A stretch of 64,000 bases of DNA from Nemopilema nomurai (taxonomy: Eukaryota > Cnidaria > Scyphozoa > Rhizostomeae > Rhizostomatidae). Position 1 is the first letter of the stretch, and each line of letters starts with the position of its first letter. Below the pieces are notes generated by a model that saw nothing but the letters and a program-made list of their open reading frames with translations, did not search any database and was not told the origin of the DNA. The position numbers and the translations under genes are program-made. The stretch is from the NCBI GenBank assembly GCA_003864495.1, contig ML133443.1, positions 2,881,474-2,945,473 of the forward strand, given 5' to 3'. This document shows positions 27,001-36,446 of the stretch, piece by piece.

Positions 27001-28982
27001 CCTCTTCAGCCAACAACCAGCAAATTCTATCAAGAAAGAGCTGTGAATATTGTACACAATGATCGGTATATGCTTGTGGTGCATCTAAAATAGAAAAATT
27101 CAAGCTGCTTCATGAGTTTTACCCCTCATACCATCAGCTGGCACACAGAAAGTTGCTTGATATTTACATAAGGGTAGCGATTTAGAATAATTGTGTTCTT
27201 CTAACCACATACATGTCCTTCTGTTAATTTGGCTGGAAGTAAGCAGTTGTCATTGCTTTTTCAAGATATTTGATGTTAGCGATTACAAAGACACCTTGAA
27301 TGAAGAGTGCTCAAATGCAGTTAAAGATGAGCAAGCAACAAGAAGCAAGCTGATGGGCACATGCAAAGTAAGACATTGGATTATCTTTTTTATGTAGTCA
27401 TCTTATTTCATAAGATCACACAGATATGATGCAAAACATTCTTGAGAATTTTTTCATCTAAATACAAGACTTGTGAGACTGTTTTGCTCCTTGATGAATA
27501 AGAAGCTGATGCTTTATAGGGTATGACAAAAGCTATCACAGATGATAAATTCAGGTAGTTGGAGCAGTCTTCTGGACTGTGGAAAAATCCAGAGTGTAAC
27601 TCTCTAAGCGTAACTAAATGCAGAAGCATATAATTTTTTCTCTATTGGTACTAGCATTCTTACAGCTCAGGAAAAAAATTATTATGCAATGAGTAAATGC
27701 ATTCTTTATTTAACAAGACCATTAATGATTCTAGGTCTGTATAAGTTTCATAAAAGATACGATGGTAGACGAGGAGACACCCTGCTGGATTGAAGTGTGG
27801 TTTGTGGAACATGTTGAAACTATACGAAGTATGTTCGAAGATTATTTTTTTGACTGCATTCCTTTTAGTCTTTGCAAACCTGATCAGAAGAGTGTGTTCT
27901 ACTACATGCCTGTTTATCTTAGGTGTATTGTAACTCATTGTCTAATGAATTGATAAAAAAACTGCTAATTATTACATTTTGATATTAATCTGCCATGCTC
28001 GATATCAATTATTTATCAACAACATTATTAATCAACTTAGCTAATTATTTAATGTCATCTTGTATGGTGTGGCATTGAAGGTGGATGATAAATATAACTG
28101 GAGTGAGAAACAACTTAAAACAAATATGAGACAGCTATTGACAAATTTATCCTTCTATAACATAGATTGTGCATTACTACCAATATTTGACTTTGACTGT
28201 TTAACTCTCCCACAGAGAAACTTCTTGCTGTTTTGAAAAGTCAAGGAAAGTCTCTGTCTTCAAAGATTGCTAATCCAATCACTGCAGAAACGAAAGATTC
28301 AAAGATAATTGAGAACGGAACACCAAAGAGAGTTGCTGCTGAAGTTGTCCCCAAGAGAGACTTAAAGACAACTGTTTCTGGGGACAACTTTAGCAATAAT
28401 GTTGATGTAATGGGAAGAGGTCAACAAATGAGCAAAGAGAAAGGAAAGCAAGAGTCCGTAGATGATGTTCCGTTGCCAGAAAATCAGAAGAGAACTGCCC
28501 TGCGATCACCCCATATTGCTGTTACTGATGGAAAATTGGTATTAGATTATGGCTCATATGCCAGGCAAGCCACTCCCATGACACAACCAAATGACATTCC
28601 TGAACCTGAAATGATGCCTGAATCAGACTTCTCTCGAATTGAAATCCCAAGTTTTAATCCAAGTCTTGGTTATAACTATGAACTCCCAGAAGCATATGGC
28701 CAGGATCAACAATCTTCGGGGCTAAGTTATGGGAAGGTTTTTGGGATGAGTGCGTATGATTACGCATTTGACTTTGTTCCACCCAGTTACCGTAGGCACA
28801 GAAGACATTCTGATTCGGACTCAGAGTCTGTGAGAAATTTCATGTCAACAAATATGCCCATTCATGGAATTCTGGAATTAGAGGAAAAGAAAACCACACC
28901 CTTGCAGCCCATGAAATGGATAAGCAAAAAAACAAGAAGAAAGAGTGAAGACCAGCGGAGGAAGGCTTTCCCAGTTCGATAA
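28..28982 (+). CDS. Unconventional myosin with C-terminal SMAD-type MH2 domain (31 exons)
   Basis: I assembled 31 coding exons by hand. All GT-AG junctions agree in phase, giving 3804 nt and 1267 residues. Order: motor (about 1-683), neck with one IQ motif (about 684-745), basic linker, MH2 (about 835-1023) and a polar tail. Walker A GETCSGKT is at 86-93, switch I NATRFGK at 138-144, switch II DIFGFE at 367-372, and RCIKSN near 597. The P-loop position is early, as in class I/III myosins that lack the N-terminal SH3-like fold, and the motor looks class III-like. The first ATG is at 28, but the frame is open to the window edge, so upstream exons (for example a class III kinase) cannot be excluded. 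It is inferred to be an actin-based ATPase motor in the cytoplasm that carries an MH2 cargo-binding module. I do not recall a characterised animal myosin with this architecture. Confidence 0.9.
118..2250 (+). other. Myosin intron 1
   Basis: AT-rich sequence between exons 1 and 2 with a strong donor (gtaagt) and a pyrimidine-rich acceptor (ccccttctag). I see no coding potential, RNA gene or recognisable repeat. Confidence 0.7.
4191..4451. mobile_element. hAT-like MITE in myosin intron 4
   Basis: A 261-bp element with imperfect 16-bp terminal inverted repeats. The left end reads CAGGCCCTAAAATGAG and the right end is the inverse of TAGGCCCTGAAATGAG, 14 of 16 matching. It is flanked by identical 8-bp direct repeats GTTAAAAT at 4183-4190 and 4452-4459. 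An 8-bp target-site duplication and CAG-type termini fit the hAT superfamily. There is no open reading frame, so it is non-autonomous. It lies wholly inside an intron and does not touch splice sites. Confidence 0.7.
10107..10179 (+). tRNA. tRNA-like gene, apparent anticodon UCA, in myosin intron 11
   Basis: A 73-nt cloverleaf. Acceptor GACCCGA pairs fully with TCGGGTC, the D-arm is GCTC/GAGC, the T-arm GTGGG/CTCGC has a TTCGAGT loop, and the discriminator is G. The A box TAGCTCAGCGG is perfect and the B box GGTTCGAGTCT differs from consensus at the last base. A T5 Pol III terminator follows at 10184-10188. The only 5-bp anticodon stem I can form is TTGGC/GTCAG with two G-T pairs around loop GTTCAAA, which puts UCA at 10140-10142. 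That leaves two bases rather than one after the D-arm. UCA reads UGA, yet the molecule lacks the long variable arm of selenocysteine tRNA. It may be a tRNA pseudogene, the head of a tRNA-derived SINE, or a suppressor-type tRNA. Confidence 0.65.
12406..12608. mobile_element. Foldback (long inverted repeat) element in myosin intron 14
   Basis: The left arm begins GTTCCCACTTGTCGTAA and continues TTTGCGTAAG. The right arm, read on the other strand, begins GTTCACATCGGTCGTAA and continues TTCGCATAAG. Both arms go on into a shared GAAGTCGG(C/G)GACT segment, giving about 40 bp of imperfect inverted repeat. The centre holds a further palindrome, GAAGTCGCCGACTTC. I see no clear target-site duplication and no protein, so the family is unassigned. 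Confidence 0.5.
12665..12811. repeat. 18-19 bp minisatellite, about 8 copies, in myosin intron 14
   Basis: Tandem copies of TGCTCTGGTTGTTTTGAT. Four identical 18-bp units are followed by a mix of 18- and 19-bp variants carrying GGCTTG. The array sits just after the foldback element and about 135 bp before exon 15. It keeps a long frame open on both strands by chance of its period; I do not regard those frames as coding. Confidence 0.85.
15470..15690. repeat. Degenerate tandem repeat of about 44 bp in myosin intron 18
   Basis: About five imperfect copies of a unit containing AATCATGATTAATCGCTGCTATAAG, with variants such as ACGATTAATTGCTGCTATAAG and CTTGATGGATCGCTATT. The core ATCATGATTAAT is partly palindromic. 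No coding potential. Confidence 0.65.
18165..18475. repeat. Pyrimidine-skewed tract in myosin intron 21
   Basis: About 300 bp made almost entirely of C and T on the plus strand, with scattered A. It is irregular rather than a simple repeat. The open frame across it has low-complexity Leu/Phe/Pro/Ser composition and is not credible as a gene. Confidence 0.6.
20075..20323 (-). pseudogene. Possible degenerate rhodopsin-type GPCR fragment, antisense in myosin intron 21
   Basis: The minus-strand frame reads [19 protein letters not shown] followed by [19 protein letters not shown]. This resembles the third transmembrane helix, the DRY-type motif (here RDRF) and the second intracellular loop of class A receptors. 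The local GC content is higher than in the surrounding intron. The similarity ends on both sides, with no further helices, so if real it is a decayed fragment. A chance resemblance is quite possible. Confidence 0.25.
24144..28247 (+). other. MH2 (SMAD-type) domain of the myosin tail, exons 25 to 31 start
   Basis: Exons: 24144-24340, 26140-26212, 26318-26392, 26917-26982, 27266-27367, 27735-27828, and the first codons of 28216-28982. Recognisable MH2 segments in SMAD order are: [11 protein letters not shown], then [36 protein letters not shown] with [37 protein letters not shown]; and a final helix [11 protein letters not shown]. These match the strand, L3, CWIE and helix-5 blocks of SMAD MH2 domains over about 190 residues, the normal length. 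No MH1 domain precedes it. The segment between SFIK and TPCW is about six residues shorter than in receptor SMADs. That removes the GWGxxYxRQ part of the L3 loop, used for receptor and phosphoserine binding. No SSxS motif follows the final helix. Confidence 0.9.
24341..26139 (+). other. Myosin intron 25 (inside the MH2 coding region)
   Basis: AT-rich intron with donor gtgaga and acceptor gttacag, splitting the MH2 in phase 2. I see no gene, RNA or clear repeat in it. Confidence 0.6.
28248..28982 (+). other. Polar C-terminal tail of the myosin-MH2 protein
   Basis: The last exon continues for about 244 residues after the MH2 and ends at TAA 28980-28982. It is rich in Lys, Glu, Pro and Ser. It includes [15 protein letters not shown], an Arg/His then Ser/Asp stretch typical of casein-kinase-type phosphorylation sites, and ends in a basic segment ([18 protein letters not shown]). 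I recognise no domain, and it is probably disordered. The whole tail is in one exon, unlike the finely split upstream gene. Confidence 0.75.
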
Positions 28983-30634
28983 TGTAAAAGTCTGAGATAC
29001 CTCAAAGTGAGTGCATTCAACTTCAAATGACTATAATTTTAAACCCATTAGCTTTCAAATCATTTTGTGAAAAATACTGTGCAGAGATTTTTGTGTTTTT
29101 AGTGCTGGCATCATTAATTTTATTCATTAATTTTATGCAATGCCTGTAAGCAAGCTTAGCTTCAAAACCACCTCATACTTTACCTAGAACTGAATAAGAC
29201 AGAAACAGCATTGCTATTCCAAACAGAGCTCTCAATTTTGCATCAACACAAATGGAACTCTGCCTCATTGGCAGTCACACTTTGGTTCAAATGCCATTCA
29301 AGTTTGAAAGACTTTGCAACCTTTTACTTCCAGCTTACTTCTATCTTGGAATGTTTTAGTAACATCTCTCACTTCTCTATTTATTTATATTATGTATATA
29401 TGTATGATGTAGCAATAAGAAACATACAAGCAATATTGTTGAGCTATACTCAAAGCTAAAGACAACCCAATATATTATCTGGTCAGTGTAGGCCCATCTA
29501 CCTACTATCTACGTCCAAGTTGTTTATCATTAATTTGACCAGCTTTGTATTGCAAAATAGTTGTGATATATGAAAATAACAATGTCAAAAGTAAAGAGTG
29601 ATCTGAAACAAAATCTTTTAAAAATAAAGTGAAACTTACGCATCCAATTGCCTTGTTCCCTTGTGGTATTCATAACTTTGTAACAATTGCATAGCGAAGT
29701 AACCAATAATACATCAACACATGATAATAATTGATGACATTTACATACAAATTATTGAAGAGTCCTAATAAATCATATTCAGCACATAATTGTACAATAT
29801 GTAGTTCCAGTTTGTGTTTTTTGTCGTTCTGTTTGATGATGCAAAAACCATGAAAATGCTTTTCGAGGCAAGTGTATGTATAGATAAACAATCTTTTTAT
29901 TGATATAACTAGGTATAGAGAATAGCTCATTCAAATCAATGTGATTTTAATAAGGATGGCGTCTATGAATTTGACTTGATTTTATAGAAAATGTGAAAGT
30001 GTAATAGAGATATTTGTACTAGCTTGTGTTAATAACTAGAAGCAAATTGGCTTTCCACATATGAAGACAACTCCATCTGCAACTTAATCCAAATAATATT
30101 TCATTGTTCTGGTTTGAAAATTTTTATCAGAGAAAAATTTAAGAATTGGACTAGTTTTAAGCCAATTTGTTTCATAAATGCCTTTGTTGCTGTTAAATTT
30201 GACAAAAGTAGAAGTATTTTGTACATTTGAGTCATCATGCGTGCTTAGTTAATTGATTAAATATTTATTTGAAATCAGAAGGTTGTGGCTTATTTTTGGT
30301 AATACCTTATCCTAAATGGCAGTTATTCCTAATTTTTGGTATCTACAAATTCATTTTCATAAGCTGGGATGAGTTTAAAAGCCTCCTTGCTACATGAGCT
30401 TAAATATCAGTGCCTATAGATAATTAGCTACAACAATTATAGGCTTTAGGTGGATTCATATGGGTCAAAACATTAGCACACATGTGTTGCTTTGAAGAAA
30501 ACCTTAAAGTATGCAAACAAAAATTGCAAACCTTCAAATTGTAGCTACAAGGGTACTTGTCCATTACCATCTTTATCAAACTCAATTTTTTTCAAAATTT
30601 GTTTTGACATTGTTTGCAAAAGAAGTACATGTGA
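28983..30634. other. Intergenic region and 3' UTR of the myosin gene
   Basis: AT-rich sequence between the myosin stop codon and the convergent 3' end of NSMCE2. AATAAA at 29623-29628 is a plausible plus-strand poly(A) signal, implying a 3' UTR of about 650 nt. Nothing else coding is convincing. Confidence 0.55.
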
Positions 30635-30640
30635 TTTATT
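30635..30640 (-). promoter_or_regulatory. Poly(A) signal of NSMCE2
   Basis: TTTATT on the plus strand (AATAAA on the minus strand), 69 bp downstream of the NSMCE2 stop codon. Confidence 0.5.
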
Positions 30641-30708
30641 GACTGAAAAAATGCATTTTCAAAAACATCTTGGTTTCTGTACAAGTGCTTCTCCCAAGAA
30701 CAAGCACT

Positions 30709-32199
30709 CTAATGTTTCTTTGAAAGTTCTCTGGTTAGAATGATATCAACAGCCAGGTCATCCATCCGAACACTGCTTGAACACCCAACAAATGGGCATC
30801 GTGCTTTCGACTTCATCCTCCTAATATGTTGTTCAATGGCATCTTTGTCGTAGCTATGTCCACATGTTTTACTTTTCACTGGATTTTTCATCTCAGTCTA
30901 AAAGATGACCAGCAATGGTACAGTGATCATAGTCGCAAAAATCACATCAATAGAGAACATTATTTGACTCTGTAAAACATGCCATCATTGTTGATAAACA
31001 AATTTTTATAGATGCAAAGAAAAATGAGGATGGGTTTGATGCTGAACCTTGTTGATTTTCTTTACATTGTAGAATTAGCAATAACAATGGATCCTTTTCA
31101 GACTAAATTGCGGAGGAGCAAAAATAAACTATAAGTGTTGCATCATACTGGAATATTTTTTCAACTTCTGTTATCAAACATTATGGAAAACATGAGAAGA
31201 ACCATCAAAGGTTGATCTCTGTAGAAAATTGCGTTCAATTAATATAGGCAATTTATTTCATGGTGAGAAATGACTTGTTTCATATTTACCTTTGTGATTG
31301 GACAGATAAGTCTGTTTCCTGTTTTCTTTCCAATTAAAATACTATCATCTTGATCAACTTCTTCATCGATTAACTGTTCATCTGCATGATGTATATTCCA
31401 GACATTTTCACGAAAGTCCATTAACACTCTGTGTTTCTCAAGATCTTCCAACTTATTGCTGGATTGTTCCTTTTCCAGATGGTGGTTGAACATCTCTTCT
31501 ATATTGGTTGCTTTTGATCTGTTTCAATAGATACATGAGATCTTTGAATAATTAATCAATAGAGGAAGGATGGGATAAATGAATAGCCTGTAAGGCTTTC
31601 AATTGTGGGTATACAACATTGTCTTTTGGCTCGTGTCACTAGAAAGATTAAATTGACAGTTGGCTAAAGTTAAAAGGCAAGAGACATCAATGTGTTGCCT
31701 TTTAGAGGATGTCTACCCTTCTCTCTATGGTATTCCTTCCTGCTAGCCCTTAAATTGCCTACTGTGTGCTTCTAATCGGGATCAACTAGGCCCAAACTTG
31801 ATTTCCCTCCCCCTCCTCGCGTTGTAAAAACATGGTGCACGTTACGTGTTACGACTACATCCCTACTGCAACTTGCTAAAATACAAATTTAGAAAAAGGA
31901 CAGAATTTGATGCCAAAAATGCAAAATGCATTTAATCCTTACTGAGTTGGATCATAGCTTTTGCGAAACTCGGCAACTGTTTGCCGTGCGGCGGTCCCCC
32001 ATTGTTTGATATCTCTACTCATGCTCACAAAATCAAGCATAACATTTTTGAGCTCCCCGATTTCTGTGCAGCCGGCGTCATTGTCTTCACAATCTAATGC
32101 AATTTCTTGTGTTGCATCAATGCCACTCTTTATAGCATCTTCTAGCTTCTTAAATTTGGAAAGAACGTTCTCTACATCGAATTGAGCAACTTTCGCCAT
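30709..32199 (-). CDS. NSMCE2: E3 SUMO-protein ligase NSE2 (MMS21), SMC5/6 complex
   Basis: Three in-phase exons on the minus strand: 32199-31943, 31518-31290 and 30897-30709, giving 224 residues (human about 247). The N-terminal half (MAKVAQFDVENVLSKF onward) is helical, as expected for the arm that binds the SMC5 coiled coil. The C-terminal half is an SP-RING. CPITK ends exon 2 (Cys158), then CGHSYDKDAI supplies Cys174 and His176, and CPFVGC supplies Cys196 and Cys201. These are the zinc and E2-contact residues of the Siz/PIAS family. The enzyme attaches SUMO to SMC5/6 and repair substrates in the nucleus. I chose ATG 32199 because the longer frame begins with TTG. Its start codon faces that of TMEM199 across 78 bp. 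Confidence 0.93.
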
Positions 32200-32277
32200 A
32201 ACTTTCCTCGACAAATTTTGGCGCGAAATTCACCATTATGAAATAGTCTCGGTTTGATAGATTGGACTGTTTTTGTG
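32200..32277. promoter_or_regulatory. Bidirectional promoter core between NSMCE2 and TMEM199, with E2F-type site
   Basis: Only 78 bp separate the two divergent start codons. TTTTGGCGCGAAA at 32216-32228 matches the palindromic E2F/DP consensus TTTSGCGC in both orientations. An ATG at 32238 opens only a two-codon frame (ATG AAA TAG) ahead of the TMEM199 start. No TATA box is visible. Shared transcription, and cell-cycle control of at least NSMCE2, is inferred. Confidence 0.65.
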
Positions 32278-34893
32278 ATGGAAGATCAGATTTTGGTCCG
32301 TGTGACCGACTCAATGAAAGATGCTGTTGAAGAATTGGAGAGGGTAGATTTTTTAGAAAAGATAAAACAGATTGATTCTATAGATGTTATTGAGTACAAA
32401 CATGTCTCACAGCTATTTGCCGAACTGCAGAAACAAAGTAAGTTCCGCGGTTATTGGTAGCCCAAACATCTAATCTATATCAAGACAACCGGCCGCATTT
32501 TCTCAGAAAAACACAAATTAGCTTATTTATCCTTGATTTATAGAATCTACAAAGTACCAATATTTTCACGAATTTATGAGAGGAAGTGGTGTTTACGAGG
32601 AACCAGTGAAAGAACCGGAAAAGGTAAATTCATTTTCTTTGATTAATCGATTTATTTTGATATCTTTCTGGTTATACACAGGTATATATCTTGTTGTAAC
32701 TAAATCAATTGTAATATGTTTTTGAACTTATTTTGTAAATTGTATCAGATGTATTGTTACACTGTAGTGTATGTAGCAACCTTGACTATCTTAGACTTGC
32801 ATTGAAGCTAAAAGAGTTACTTGCTCTTCATCTGCTTATTATAATTTTTATTATTTTCATGAGATCTAAATAGAGAATGCAATGAAGAAAATAATGTAAG
32901 TTGTAAAATGCTGTCTCAAGCTAACTTTAACTCTAGAATTTTAAAATGAAAATTGAATTTAAGAGTCCAGAACTTTTGGCAAGGCTGGATAGATTGAAGG
33001 CAGAGCAAGAAGAAAAGAAGTATAAATCTATGGTCAAAAATGTCACTAAGGTAATATTCAGGTACATCTCAGAATAGTGGTCTTTTTATATGGTATATTC
33101 AATTTCACCTTATATCGGTATCAGTTTCTGTCTAATTTTCAAGTTCAAATCATTGCAATGATGCTGATGATTATAAAACTTTTAGAAATCATTAAGCCAA
33201 TAATTATGTGCATTTTATTGACCTAGTATGAACTTTAGCTTTTCATTAAACAATTAAATTAGCATTTTGTAGTTTTTGGGGTCACATAGTAAGCAAATAT
33301 ATTTATATATTATTTATATTTATCCCAGACTAATTTTATTACTATCACTACTTTTTGTTAACTCAAGAATGACAAAAATTGAAGAAAGTTAAGGGAAAGC
33401 CACTTGCATGAAAAATTCTCCCTAGGTTTGACATTAATATAATGCATTTACTATGTTCTTTTTCAAAGGAAAAAAGAAAGTTAGGGGAAGAATTTGGTGC
33501 TGAAGGTGTGTGCATGAATTATCTGTTAAGCAGTTGATTATCTTTTGAAACCAACTGTCTTTGAAATACTTGCTCAGAATTAAGTTCTTATCTTTTCTTT
33601 ATCATCATACCTGTTATAAATTGTTGCTATCAAATCTTTTAAGTTTTATGTTTCTTATGTTGCTAATGAAGCTATGAATTGCATTTCTAGTCCGAACTAC
33701 TTCTCAGCAATTGATGTCAGTTCTGAATTATGTCATAACCATCTTTGCATGTGCAGCATTTGCTTTCTATGCCTCAGAGTATGCATGGAATGAAATAAGC
33801 ATGGTAAGTTACACTTGCACTTAAATTTTATTCTAGGTGAAGTTGTGAAAGTTGTCTAATAGTGTTTCATTGCTTGTCTTTTGAACGGATTAGATATTTC
33901 ACATCCCTTAGCTTCTAAAGCCTTTCGTTTCTTTTCAACATAACAAAATTTACAACCAATAAGTCATGTAGTTTACATATTTATAATGCAAAAGTTTCTC
34001 AATGACTGAACTTTGAATGAAAGTCAGATGTCTTCCATAAATTACAAACAGTTTGGGAATAAGCTCATACCGCTTTGAGCAGCATCAGGAAATTTGAAAA
34101 GTCTATAGAAGTTTATGTGTAGAAATGGAGATGATTGTTTTCTTTTCATTGAACCTCATTTGGCTGTGCAACATAAAGTCAAGACAATCTTCTTTGTACT
34201 TCCATCTCCTTCAATCACATCATGTCAGACTCGGTCCTTTCATCTTTACTCAGTTAAGCAAAGGTGCAAATTGATGTGCAACTTTTAATGAACATGATTG
34301 TGTTTCCTTATTGATTTGATGTGGTAGACCTTGATTAAGTTGGGATAATGCTGCCCTCATTGCAAGCAGTTCCTTGCAACAAATTGTTTTATCAAACATA
34401 TAAATATTTATATATTTTATAGAAAAATATTGTGTTTTGCATTGCAAGATTTTGTGGGCATAGCCTCATCTGGACAAAAACCCAATCAACCCTTGGCCAA
34501 GTCAGCCAAACAAATTAAGCTCACAACCACAAATCTTGTTAGCTCTGTTCTCTGTGTGTCTTATTGTTGTTGGAACACTAGAACTTGTATATATGCATTG
34601 CTGAATTGTTAGGTTTCTTGTTTTGTCTATTACTTGTCACCATGTCACTACAAGTATCATGTAGATTATTATATGAATGCATGTAGTCATTACCTTTCAG
34701 CTTAATCTTGTCAATATTCAATGCATGTTTATAGGCATATAAACATATAAACACATTCCATGGAAACCTCTTGATCCTGTCATCACTGATGGAATCATTC
34801 TCCTTTTGTTTACAGCGTGTACTTTTTGCTATTACTGTGGGGACAGCTGTGGCAATGGCGGAACTTTACTTCTTGGCAAAAGCTGAGATCTGA
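32278..34893 (+). CDS. TMEM199: TMEM199 / Vma12-like V-ATPase assembly factor
   Basis: Six in-phase exons: 32278-32437, 32544-32623, 32937-33050, 33469-33505, 33691-33803, 34816-34893, giving 193 residues (human about 208). The N-terminal cytosolic half contains the family block SPELLARLDRLKAEQEEKKY followed by MVKNVTK. Two C-terminal transmembrane helices follow: VLNYVITIFACAAFAFYAS (about 141-160) and VLFAITVGTAVAMAELYFL (about 170-188). The family helps assemble the V0 sector of the vacuolar H+-ATPase in the ER and works with CCDC115/Vma22. The start was chosen as the first ATG that opens the conserved frame; the preceding frame needs a non-ATG codon. The gene is divergent from NSMCE2. Confidence 0.9.
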
Positions 34894-35177
34894 AGTTTAT
34901 CTTCAAAACTCATTTTGACATCCTTTGCATTATGCTTCTGAGTCAAAAAATAGTGAGCAACAGTGACAATGTCTTGCCTCAGATGAAATGTGATCTTAAA
35001 TCTTCGATACTCCAGATTACATATGAAGAATAGTTTAACCTATTGCTGGAGAAGTAGTACTGGAGAAGGTCCAAATTGCTTATCAACTAAATTCTTGTAC
35101 ATTTATGCAGTAGAAGTACCCTATCAACTCTGATTATTTATTTTGATTATGAGTAATTTAATGTAATGCTATTTCAT

Positions 35178-35183
35178 AATAAA
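35178..35183 (+). promoter_or_regulatory. Poly(A) signal of TMEM199
   Basis: AATAAA, 285 bp after the TMEM199 stop codon, in AT-rich 3' UTR. Confidence 0.6.
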
Positions 35184-35363
35184 ATAAGACGTTTTTTGTA
35201 AAATGTTTTTCATATATTCAGTGTGCTCAAGGCACGTCGTGTCTTTATTGTTTTAAATGTTAAGGTGACGGGTTTGTAGTTTGGCGAGCGAAGGAAGAAA
35301 TTCTATTTAAAATTCCAGTATTTTGATTAGAAGTGGAAAAACTTTTTGGACCACTTCCGAGAA

Positions 35364-36144
35364 ATGTCTTCAAGTCAATGCACAGAATTATTACAAAGGT
35401 AGATAGATTTTCGTTTATTCTTGAAGACCTTGTTCATTAGGACGGGACATTGATGCTCAGATATTTGTGCAAAGAGTTGAAATGTTTCCTGCATCACGCT
35501 TTTTCTTCTACATTCTTCTACATTCTTCTTTATGCTATTTATATTTATTCTATGTACAGCGTGTGAAGTAAGTATACATTAAGCATCAGTAGACGAACTC
35601 ACTTTTTAGGCGTTTCATTTCAGGCTCGTGGTTTTGTTAGTTGAGAAGAAGGAGTATTCGGATTTAGGCTTAGAAAGGCATCAAGCAAAGCGCCTTGGGT
35701 GAATTTTTCAACTGTATCATTTTACGCAAAAAGAAGCTTAAACGAAAGTTGCCGACCTATATACAAAAAGTCTTAACACAATATAATACACTAAAGATAA
35801 GTTCTTTACCGAAAACTTATTTTTTGGCAGGAATAAATAATTATAACGGATTAAAATCATGAGGAATGAACTTCCTATTCGAGATCACAACCATGGTATC
35901 CATTTTAGTTTTTACACATCTAAACACGTCTAAAACCTACATAACAACACTGAATTTAGATGAAAGCGTTGGGGTGGAAAGCTCTAGACACGTCTCATCC
36001 AGAACTGCGGGGAATGCCCAATGGATCAGGCTTCTATATCCAGAGGATTGGGGACTACTCTCGTGTCTACAGATGGGACAGTGTTGGGCAGTGTTTAGTT
36101 TTTTCTGTCTAGATTATTCCCCAAGCGATTCATTTTTCAATAAA
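35364..36144 (+). CDS. Tentative small spliced gene, incomplete model
   Basis: Two exons join in phase: 35364-35398 (MSSSQCTELLQ) and 35624-35698 (LVVLLVEKKEYSDLGLERHQ and AKRLG), with good donors and acceptors. A third, GC-richer block (about 35960-36112) reads SHPELRGMPNGSGFYIQRIG then DYSRVYRWDSVGQ and stops at TAG 36110-36112. AATAAA follows at 36139-36144. The third block's frame does not match the end of exon 2, so either an exon is missing or the block is a different transcript. I recognise no family. The position, convergent with the minus-strand gene at 36442, suits a short gene. Confidence 0.35.
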
Positions 36145-36440
36145 ATATTCCTCAACCTTCACTTCACATTTTCATGGAGTCAAGCTGATCGAACAGTTTA
36201 GCTTTCTAAGTTTTTGAAGCCTATCGGATGTTTTATTGCCATTATTTTGAGCATCACGCAAGAGCTGTTAATCTCTACGCTTAGGCCAACATGGCTGATT
36301 GAAGCATTTCCCCCGCAATATTTATAAGCAAGCAGAATTATAACTTGAAACACAGTTATGATTCCAGAGCATTATATACAGTCGGAATATTTGTAAGCGA
36401 ATGAAAACATCGAATTTGGAAGACATAGTAATGTAAATCC

Positions 36441-36446
36441 TTTATT
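36441..36446 (-). promoter_or_regulatory. Poly(A) signal overlapping a stop codon
   Basis: On the minus strand the coding frame ends CAA TAA AGG, so AATAAA overlaps the stop codon of the coiled-coil gene. This implies a 3' UTR of only about 10-30 nt if the signal is used. Confidence 0.5.

Noticed and set aside
31239..31289. Extension of the NSMCE2 exon 2 frame past CPITK
   Set aside because: It reads through a clear gtaaat donor; splicing to the exon at 30897 restores the SP-RING motif, so the extension is intron.
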